Positions 58,601 through 64,000 of a stretch of DNA of 64,000 nucleotides are shown here, piece by piece. Source of the DNA: Eubacteriaceae bacterium (lineage in GTDB: Bacteria; Bacillota; Clostridia; Lachnospirales; Lachnospiraceae). Position numbers and translations under genes: made by a program. The DNA is taken from positions 1 to 64,000 of the forward strand of contig CAJTDQ010000005.1 of NCBI GenBank assembly GCA_910574895.1, read 5' to 3'. The stretch's first letter is position 1; each line of letters starts with the position of its first letter. The notes under the pieces are model-generated. The model searched no databases and was not told where the DNA came from. It was given only the letters and a program-made list of their open reading frames with translations.

Positions 58601-59652
58601 TCGTATGACAATTCTTTTACCTGTTCTCCATACCCGAGTTTTTTTATCCATGAGGCAAATTCGTTAAAAGACTGTTTATTTTTCACAGCCGCTTCTACAC
58701 TGTCCGGAACAGTAACTCCTGCTGTCTGTGCTAGCTTTTCTAACTGACTGTGGAAGGTCTGAAACATTTTATCTGCTTTTTGATATGTATCTTCCAGTTT
58801 TGCATCTTTATATGCCTTCTGTTCTGCTTTCAAGGCACTTTCACTTGCTCTCAGACTGTTTAGATTTGCCTGATACGCTGCCTTTGTTGCCTGAGCTTCT
58901 GCCAGTTTCACCTGTGCCTGTGCCAGTTTCTTATTTGTATCATTCTGCTTAGAATCCAGTTTTTCTTTTTGACGCTCTAACTGGCTTTCCCCTTCTTTTA
59001 TTTTCTGTTCAGCTTTTTCTATTTCTTCACTGGCATCTGCTAGTTTATCATTCGTCTTTCCTAAAATTTTATCATTAATTTTATCTATTTTTTTCTTATT
59101 TAATTTTACTTCAATAGAATCTGTTGTTAATCCCATGGTAGTGATACTTGCCACACCTTCCTGCCTCTCCAGATAAGGATTTAGTGTCTTTGTAGTAAAA
59201 TCAGATAATTCCTTGATATCTTTTCCTTTATAATCTATTCCGGCATACATGGTAGCCATCATATCCATACTGACTTCCATTAAATTCGGAGTTCCACATT
59301 CCTCCGGCAGATTGACTGTATTAATAACTTTCGACACTCTGACCAGTGCTGAATCCATGTCTGTATCATCAGCAAACTCTATCATAACCATGCTATAATT
59401 ATTTGCAGAACTGCTGATAATATTTTCCACTCCATTTACTGTGCCTAAAGCACTTTCCAGCGGCTTTGTCACATCATTTTCCACCTTAGTCGGTGATGCT
59501 CCCGGTTCTGTGGTAATAACCATCATATATGGAATTTCCATATCCGGCATCAAATCAGTATTCATGTTGCCAAGACTTACACCTCCGATGATTAATATAA
59601 TAATTACCGCCACGACTACAAAAAATGGTTTTTTTACAAAAAATTTTGTCAT
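55699..59652 (-). CDS. RND-family exporter with long coiled-coil insertion
   Basis: A 1317-residue transporter of the AcrB/SwrC (HAE1) type. The N-terminal helix and TEPGASPTKVENDVTKPLESAL porter region, the transmembrane cores with FSIPFSVLFAVIIMYFTGINLN and LAGLCLGIGMLVDNSIVVMENI, and the C-terminal repeat of the core (FTIPLAFTGGMIGLMIFG, ALMGFMILMGTVVNNGIV) are complete. About 265 extra residues at about 195-460 are Lys/Glu/Gln-rich coiled coil interrupted by a short domain, absent from E. coli AcrB. No separate membrane-fusion protein is next to it, so the insertion may replace one. Substrate unknown. Confidence 0.93.
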   Translation of the reverse strand: MTKFFVKKPFFVVVAVIIILIIGGVSLGNMNTDLMPDMEIPYMMVITTEPGASPTKVENDVTKPLESALGTVNGVENIISSSANNYSMVMIEFADDTDMDSALVRVSKVINTVNLPEECGTPNLMEVSMDMMATMYAGIDYKGKDIKELSDFTTKTLNPYLERQEGVASITTMGLTTDSIEVKLNKKKIDKINDKILGKTNDKLADASEEIEKAEQKIKEGESQLERQKEKLDSKQNDTNKKLAQAQVKLAEAQATKAAYQANLNSLRASESALKAEQKAYKDAKLEDTYQKADKMFQTFHSQLEKLAQTAGVTVPDSVEAAVKNKQSFNEFASWIKKLGYGEQVKELSYDRLKQMYDVVKVRLPQIDTELANLKTKIAAAKAVVEQIEKQMEGMDKTQSDAISGGYSAAAGFGAGQAQMASAKSGLDSSRKELKDAKDKLKDSRQAAIESANIDTLLSLETLSQLIYAQNFAMPAGYIDDKEDNQWLVDVGDNYTSKKQLSSMVLTKLPGIGKIRLSDVADVTIVDNAGESYSKIDGNPAVLLAIYKSSTANTSAVADNISEAFEELENKYDGLSCTALMDQSEYINIIVKAVLQSILLGALLAILVLALFLKDVKPTLIVAFSIPFSVLFAVIIMYFTGINLNVMSLAGLCLGIGMLVDNSIVVMENIYRLRNLGISAPRAAVQGAKQVAGPIVASTLTTVCVFLPMVYVKGTVSDMLIPFAFTMTYALVASLIVALTVVPTIGASILKNTKTKKHKWFDKVQQIYGRTLEKCLHHKLIPIVLAIVLFVLCVVQVFRTGLVMMDDMVSNYISVSLVMDEDTDKDTAYETADKVMNAIMKVDGVKKVGAMDGNAGAATGLTGGSADNYSRFTFQVIADDDISTTNEYQRIIKNIEKKAKDIPCEELNVSSSALGGMNGMMSQGLEVRIYGENQQKLISISKDVIKMLADIKGTENTDNGIGDDTKQLHLTIDRNKAAEYGLTVAGIYQQMSEKITTDKTSISITSDNKEYEVKIVNENNKPDYDNLLNTTIKATTKDSEGKDITKKYKLSKFAEVTKQDALKEIRRENQRDYISVTAEVKDGYNATLLSRELEEKLENYKISEGYTAEIQGESEQVMEMITQLVLALLLGFLLVYLVMVAQFQSLLSPFIIIFTIPLAFTGGMIGLMIFGQQISAMALMGFMILMGTVVNNGIVFVDYVNKLRIQGVEKRTALVATGKTRMRPILMTAITTILSMSVMVFSQDAGNAMQKSMAIVVSFGLLYATFMTLFIVPVLYDVLYRRQPKEIDVGSDNLDEVPDEAAELMAQMQIEIQKKEK

Positions 59653-59733
59653 TAACTATTCAGTCCTTTCTACTCTTCCAGCAATGTCTAATATATGCTG
59701 ATTTATTTCTATATAAGAATCCCTTTTCACAAT

Positions 59734-59763
59734 ATACCCTGTCTATTTTAAAAGACAGGGTAT
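59734..59763 (-). promoter_or_regulatory. Perfect inverted repeat upstream of the RND gene
   Basis: ATACCCTGTCT and AGACAGGGTAT are perfect 11-bp arms around an 8-nt spacer, about 82 bp before the RND start. No U-tract follows. An operator for a TetR/MarR-like regulator is plausible; a hairpin in the leader is the alternative. Confidence 0.5.
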
Positions 59764-59818
59764 TATTAATCAATCATAAATATTTATTTTTGCAAAACTT
59801 TTACATTTTATTAATATT

Positions 59819-59964
59819 TTGTAACAGTTCAGCCATGCGATACAAAATAAATACAGACAATGACTGCTTGCAGGCAATTGACTGTATTTATTTCGTATCA
59901 TATGGTGAGCCAAATCAGCGAAAAAGAGCGAAGCTCATTTGAGCTGATGGCTGAACTGTTACAA
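59819..59964. repeat. Structured intergenic repeat, copy B
   Basis: A second copy of the element at 1,003-1,142, in the same orientation on the plus strand. The outer stem is 17 bp. The long stem (59,838-59,855 with 59,882-59,899) has a sequence unrelated to copy A yet pairs fully except one position, and has the same loop core GACTGCTTGCAGG. ATATGGTGAGCCA is shared exactly, and the second hairpin changes from AAAAGC/GCTTTT to ATCAGC/GCTGAT. Base pairs at the ends covary too (AC/GT in A, GT/AC in B). Confidence 0.82.
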
Positions 59965-59973
59965 TAATACAGC

Positions 59974-60030
59974 GGTGAGCCAAATCAGCGAAAAAGAGCA
60001 AAGCTCATTTGAGCTGATGGCTGAACTGTT
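59974..60030. repeat. Structured intergenic repeat, partial copy C
   Basis: A 57-bp exact duplicate, save one base, of the second hairpin of copy B (59,904-59,960), displaced by 70 bp. The change GCGAAGC to GCAAAGC affects only the tip of a small inner hairpin. It ends 11 bp from the PTS stop codon. Without the first hairpin it shows that the second half can duplicate as a unit. Confidence 0.85.
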
Positions 60031-60040
60031 ACAATATATT

Positions 60041-62221
60041 TTATTCCATAATGTCAACGGCAAATAACTCCTCGCCTGCATGGATATTTCCCTTATTTAA
60101 AAGTCTGATGCGCTGGTTTTCTTTCATCTCTGTACATAGTACCGGTGATGCCATGGAAGGTGCATTTTGGTTCAGATATTTCAAATCCAGTTTTATGAGA
60201 TTATCGCCTTTTTTAACCCGGTCTCCACCTTTCACATATACTTCAAAACCTTTTCCGTTTAATTTTACTGTATCAATTCCTACATGCACTATAATATCAA
60301 GCCCTGAATCAGTATGAATTCCCAAAGCGTGTTTCGTGTCAAACACAAAACTGACAACTCCATCTGCCGGTGACATTACAATTGGTTCACTCGGTGTTAC
60401 AACAGCCCCATCTCCCATCATTTTGCCTGAAAAAGCTTCATCAGGAGCATTCTCTATTTTATCGGCTGTTCCTGTCATTGGACTTGCAATGATAATTGTT
60501 TCCCTTATTTTTTCTTTATTCGGTTTTGTAACAGCCTCTTTATCTTTTTCCACTTTGTTGTCCTGCCTTGATGTGTGTTCTTTATCAATATTCTGCGATG
60601 TTTTTACCCTGCTCTTTACAGTTTTTGCAGCTGCCCCGCTTTCAAGATAATCCTCAAAATTTGATTTTATAACTGTAACTTTGGGGCCATAAATAATCTG
60701 TACACCATTTCCTTTATGAACCACTCCGGATGCTCCTGTCAGTCTCAGTCTGGAGTCATTCACCAGTGTAGCATCATGTACGGTAATTCGAAGTCTTGTT
60801 GCACAACAGTCCACATCTGAAATATTTTCTTTTCCACCTAATCCCTCACAGATTCCAGCAGACAATTCATCTACAACCGGTACATTTTCATCATTTTGTC
60901 TTTTTGCCTCCACATCACTTCTTCCGTAAAGCTTTATCTCATCTTCATCAAAACGTCCTGGTGTTCTTAAATTTAATTTTTTGATTAAAAAACTAAACAG
61001 GAAGTAATAAATAACAAAATAGAAAACACCTACAATTACTACCCATATCCAGTTTGTCTTTTGATTTCCCTGTAAAATACCGAACAGGAACAAATCAATT
61101 AATCCTCCGGAAAAAGTCATTCCAACACCTACTCCAAAGAAATGCATTAACGCATAAGCAAGTCCTGCAAATACACAGTGTATACCATATAAAAGCGGTG
61201 CTACAAATAAAAATGTAAATTCCAACGGTTCTGTGATACCTGTTATCATAGATGTAAGTGCCGCTGATAACAACAATCCTGACACTAATTTTCTTTTTTC
61301 TGTTTTTGCAGTCTTATACATGGCAAGCGCTGCACCCGGTAGCCCAAATATCATTAGAGGGAACTTTCCTGACATAAATCTTGTTGCAGATACTGCAAAT
61401 TCTTTCACTGCAGGATCGGCTAACTGTGCAAAGAAAATATTCTGGGCACCTTCGATTAATTTTCCACCAACTTCCATTGTCCCACCAACAGCTGTCTGCC
61501 AGAATGGTATATAAAATACATGATGCAGACCAAAAGGTATCAGTAGTCTTTCCATAAATCCATATACCCATGTTCCGGCATATCCTGAATTTAAAACAAC
61601 TTCCCCCACTGCATTAATTCCCGACTGTACAACCGGCCAGATAAAGAACATCAGGATTCCGACTAATGTATATACTAAGGCACTGATAATTGGAACAAAT
61701 CTTGTTCCTCCAAAAAAGGACAATACTTGTGGAAGTTCAATTTTATAAAACCGATTGTGGAGAGCTGCTGTTCCAAGCCCCACAATAATTCCTCCAAATA
61801 CACCCATCTGAAGAGATGTAATGCCACACACATCTGCCACCGCACCTTGAAGCATATTCTCTGCTCCACCATTAATTGTAATCAGCGCACTAATAGATGC
61901 ATGCATGATAAAAAATGCAATTACTGAAGAAAGTGCCGCCACTTCTTTTTCTTTCTTCGCCATACCGATTGCTACACCTATGGCAAATAATATTGGCAGG
62001 TTTGCAAAAACAATATTTCCTGCATCATTCATTACCTGAAAAATCGCATGAAATACTGTTCCACTTCCCATTATATTTTCCAAACCATAAGTTTTTAGCG
62101 TGGTTTCATTTGTAAATGAACCACCAATTCCCAGCAGAAGACCTGCCACCGGCAATATGGCAATGGGAAGCATAAAACTTCTTCCAACCCTCTGTAAAAC
62201 TCCAAATATTTTGTCTTTCAT
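60041..62221 (-). CDS. PTS EIICBA permease, glucose/N-acetylglucosamine/maltose family
   Basis: A 726-residue phosphotransferase permease. The membrane EIIC domain (about 1-415) has PILFAIGVAIGMAKKEKEV and the signature GITEPLEFTFLFVAPLLYGIH. EIIB (about 445-525) has the phosphorylated Cys in DVDCCATRLRITV. A charged linker of about 45 residues leads to EIIA (about 570-726) with its active His in DIIVHVGIDTVKLNG. A glucose-type sugar is likely; exact substrate unresolved. A 14-bp palindrome in the leader may be an operator. Confidence 0.92.
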   Translation of the reverse strand: MKDKIFGVLQRVGRSFMLPIAILPVAGLLLGIGGSFTNETTLKTYGLENIMGSGTVFHAIFQVMNDAGNIVFANLPILFAIGVAIGMAKKEKEVAALSSVIAFFIMHASISALITINGGAENMLQGAVADVCGITSLQMGVFGGIIVGLGTAALHNRFYKIELPQVLSFFGGTRFVPIISALVYTLVGILMFFIWPVVQSGINAVGEVVLNSGYAGTWVYGFMERLLIPFGLHHVFYIPFWQTAVGGTMEVGGKLIEGAQNIFFAQLADPAVKEFAVSATRFMSGKFPLMIFGLPGAALAMYKTAKTEKRKLVSGLLLSAALTSMITGITEPLEFTFLFVAPLLYGIHCVFAGLAYALMHFFGVGVGMTFSGGLIDLFLFGILQGNQKTNWIWVVIVGVFYFVIYYFLFSFLIKKLNLRTPGRFDEDEIKLYGRSDVEAKRQNDENVPVVDELSAGICEGLGGKENISDVDCCATRLRITVHDATLVNDSRLRLTGASGVVHKGNGVQIIYGPKVTVIKSNFEDYLESGAAAKTVKSRVKTSQNIDKEHTSRQDNKVEKDKEAVTKPNKEKIRETIIIASPMTGTADKIENAPDEAFSGKMMGDGAVVTPSEPIVMSPADGVVSFVFDTKHALGIHTDSGLDIIVHVGIDTVKLNGKGFEVYVKGGDRVKKGDNLIKLDLKYLNQNAPSMASPVLCTEMKENQRIRLLNKGNIHAGEELFAVDIME

Positions 62222-62236
62222 ATGAATCTCCTTATT

Positions 62237-62250
62237 GTTACATGTGTAAC
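62237..62250 (-). promoter_or_regulatory. Palindromic operator candidate in the PTS leader
   Basis: GTTACA-TG-TGTAAC is a perfect 6-2-6 palindrome lying directly before the AAGGAG of the PTS gene. A GntR- or LacI-type sugar repressor site would fit. Confidence 0.45.
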
Positions 62251-62309
62251 CATATTTTTACTCATTAATATTTTAGACACAATCAGAGAAAACATACATT
62301 TTTATTAAT

Positions 62310-62400
62310 TCTGGTTTGTCGAGGTGGGCGACATGCGAAGCAAGGATTTTCTATGGGCAATCTGCCCATCCTTTCCTGTTTGATAAATTTGGTTTTGCAG
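62310..62400. other. GC-richer structured stretch upstream of the PTS gene
   Basis: In an otherwise AT-rich gap this segment contains GTCG-N7-CGAC (62,327 onwards) and the perfect hairpin ATGGGCA-ATC-TGCCCAT enclosed by AGGAT/ATCCT. It is not similar to the repeat copies A-C. It could be a regulatory RNA structure or an old insertion remnant. Confidence 0.4.
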
Positions 62401-62439
62401 GGATGGAGACCTGACATGATATATATGTGAGAATGTTTA

Positions 62440-62665
62440 ATATCAATAACTGGTAAAAGTATATTACATATATATTTCTATCAGACCGAAAAACATATAT
62501 GTAAAAATTTTGAAAATATGTGGCAAGTAAAAATATTTTACATATATATCTTTTTTAACCAACAAAACATATATGTAAAAAGTGTTTGAAATTTATGGCA
62601 AATGAATATATATTACATATCTATTACAAAAAATAAGAATTAATATATGTAAATTTGTATTACAA
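62440..62665. repeat. Three iterated AT-rich palindromic units
   Basis: Three tandem units of about 72-76 bp begin near TGGTAAAAG, TGGCAAGTAAAAAT and TGGCAAATGAATAT. Each contains the arms TTACATATAT...ATATATGTAA separated by 19-24 nt. The loop sequences differ while the arms are kept. Nothing here looks like a gene. The arrangement suggests repeated protein-binding sites or RNA hairpins in front of the PTS gene. Confidence 0.6.
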
Positions 62666-62746
62666 GGCAGAATAGTATATTGAAAATACATGGGAAAACT
62701 TAAAGAATCATACTTTATATATGTAAATCTTAAATATGTTTTGTGG

Positions 62747-62799
62747 AAAAGTGATGTATTTTCTATATACATCACTCTGGCAGCGAAATGTCTCTGCCA
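62747..62799 (-). terminator. Double hairpin downstream of the discoidin-domain gene
   Basis: On the minus strand TGGCAG/CTGCCA (62,799-62,778) is followed by GTGATGTAT/ATACATCAC (62,775-62,751) and TTTTCC. It lies 150 bp past the stop of the partial gene, consistent with its terminator. Confidence 0.5.
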
Positions 62800-62947
62800 C
62801 AACAATTACACTTTATAATCTTGCGATTTGTAGTGGCGGGAGGAGATATAAAAGAAATACACTTGGAAACATTGAATTTCATAAACGGATTTGTATAGAA
62901 AAAAGAAGTAAGTAATTAAAACTAAAACTTGATTTCCGAATCAAATT

Positions 62948-64000
62948 TTAAGGATTCACTCCTGATGGAACAGTAGGATTATTGTTTTCACCCTGAGGCA
63001 TTGTAACCGGCTCTGTTGGTTTTTCGGTTGGAGCCGATGTTGTTGGCACAGGTGTCGTTACTTCTGTCTCAACATTAACTTCATATTCTTCTGAACTGCG
63101 TTCCATTCCGTTAACTACAGCACTTACTGCAATTTTATGTGTTCCTGCTGCAACGGTAAGTGTTTTCTCATTAACTCCTGCCGGTTCATTCATTACCAGA
63201 ATGTTTCCATCCATATAAATATTATATTTTGCATTTTCATCAGCAATATCCTCCCATTTAACTACAATGGTGTCATATTCTGGTGAACTTACTGAAACGT
63301 TCTTTGGTGCTTCCGGAAGAAGAGACTCTTTTCCCATTACCGCGAGTTCGCATAAATGGTATCCATCAGAACCCCAGTTGATACTACCGTCAGCATTATA
63401 ATGTCTTCCATAATTTCCTGTAATAATATGCAGCTTAACAAATCTTATCGTATCCTGTGTATACTCTGTCATGTCTAATACATCATTTCCAAATACCGGT
63501 CTTGTTTCATTAGGAAATGTTTTTAATTTTGCATTCTTTACATAAAATACTTTTTCATATGTATCCTCTTCGCCTGTTGAAGACACATAGATTTCATATT
63601 CTGTTGCCGCATTGCTATTTGCCTCATACATAGAAATTACAGAATGAATATCATTTTTATTATATTCTTTTCCTAAATCATAAATGATGTTTGCCTCATC
63701 ATTGTCCGGTCTTGTCTGCAGATATCCTGAATGATGAGCATAATCCGTATAAACACCATTATTTAAAGCCCATACACCTGCACTGATATCCTGAGAGCCA
63801 GTTAAATAATTATCTCTATAATTATCATTGTCACATGTAGCCGTTACATCACTATGCTTACTCATTAACGCAAGATTCAATGATGTTTTAACATAGTTAA
63901 TATACCCATCTACAACAACACTCTTCGTTATTCCCTTTGATAACCATCCGTCTTCTAAATGACTGACCTTAATTTCATAAGTTCCAGCCTCTATACCACC
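62948..64000 (-). CDS. Secreted discoidin (F5/8C) and Fn3-like protein, C-terminal part
   Basis: The frame is open to the right edge, so the N-terminus and any catalytic domain lie outside the window. The visible 350 residues hold the end of an Fn3-like domain (AGTYEIKVSHLEDGWLSKG), an F5/8C-like carbohydrate-binding domain (NLALMSKHSDVTATCDNDNY through FVKLHIITGNYGRHYNADG), a second Fn3 domain (APKNVSVSSPEYDTIVVKWE), and a Thr/Pro-rich tail ending PTVPSGVNP. It lacks the Lys-rich domain of the GH81 protein but shares Fn3 style. It is probably part of a large exported glycan-active or adhesive protein. Confidence 0.85.
   Translation of the reverse strand, partial: GGIEAGTYEIKVSHLEDGWLSKGITKSVVVDGYINYVKTSLNLALMSKHSDVTATCDNDNYRDNYLTGSQDISAGVWALNNGVYTDYAHHSGYLQTRPDNDEANIIYDLGKEYNKNDIHSVISMYEANSNAATEYEIYVSSTGEEDTYEKVFYVKNAKLKTFPNETRPVFGNDVLDMTEYTQDTIRFVKLHIITGNYGRHYNADGSINWGSDGYHLCELAVMGKESLLPEAPKNVSVSSPEYDTIVVKWEDIADENAKYNIYMDGNILVMNEPAGVNEKTLTVAAGTHKIAVSAVVNGMERSSEEYEVNVETEVTTPVPTTSAPTEKPTEPVTMPQGENNNPTVPSGVNP

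Noticed and set aside
62593-62805. 70-codon minus-strand frame in the PTS upstream region
   Set aside because: It crosses repeat unit 3 and the terminator hairpins; composition is what AT-rich repeats give by chance.

Overview
The window looks like chromosomal DNA of an anaerobic, low-GC Firmicute of the class Clostridia, most likely a gut Lachnospiraceae. The pointers are the tRNA-threonylcarbamoyl gene set (tsaE-tsaB-rimI-rnz-tsaD), an anaerobic ribonucleotide reductase, a group B type [FeFe]-hydrogenase, ECF transporter S-components, secreted proteins with Lys-rich or Thr/Pro-rich tails, and an integrated element of the Tn4451-like serine-recombinase class. This placement is inferred from gene content, not from a database search. 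Apart from the mobile element and a short divergent stretch, almost every gene lies on the minus strand.

Region 1 (1-5.9 kb) holds the 5' end of a 16S rRNA gene with two tandem sigma-A promoters, two tRNA-Ser genes, a 138-bp structured repeat and a housekeeping operon, tsaE-tsaB-rimI-zinc ribbon-rnz-tsaD-ispD. Region 2 (5.9-11.1 kb) is a complete riboflavin operon under an FMN riboswitch: ribD-ribE-ribBA-ribH-HAD phosphatase-ribU. The HAD gene sits where the missing ARPP dephosphorylation step would be expected. Region 3 (11.1-15.1 kb) is an aspartate-family operon, hom-(apgM-like putative homoserine kinase)-lysC. Region 4 (15-21.4 kb) has prfB (no programmed frameshift), secA, hpf and an SH3-NlpC/P60 wall hydrolase.

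Region 5 (21.5-34.5 kb) contains an SDR oxidoreductase, an aldo/keto reductase, two unusual beta-helix proteins, a small alarmone synthetase (relQ), a lipoprotein gene broken by two in-frame stops, nrdD with NrdR boxes, a DUF4234 membrane protein and a MATE exporter. Region 6 (34.7-36.8 kb, plus strand) pairs the [FeFe]-hydrogenase with an ECF S-component.

Region 7 (about 36,898-46,265) is a 9.4-kb integrative mobilizable element bounded by imperfect inverted repeats of about 40 bp. It carries tnpV, two paralogous Cro/CI-type repressors with matching GGTTCC-N6-GGAACC operators, small accessory genes, a candidate oriT, mobC, a MOB relaxase, a TnpW-like gene and a large serine recombinase. Its AT-rich cargo (39.5-41.8 kb) pairs a HEPN-like protein with a YhcG/DUF1016 PD-(D/E)XK nuclease and is the best candidate here for an undescribed defence-type module.

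Region 8 (46.2-64 kb) returns to host genes: mgtE with a possible 30-codon leader ORF, pyk, a very large secreted GH81 beta-1,3-glucanase, a VTT-domain membrane protein, uppP, an RND exporter with a long coiled-coil insert, a PTS EIICBA permease, and the C-terminal part of a discoidin/Fn3 secreted protein cut by the window end. The structured repeat recurs next to the PTS gene, with its second hairpin tandemly duplicated. A 720-bp AT-rich intergenic region upstream of the PTS gene carries three iterated palindromic units.
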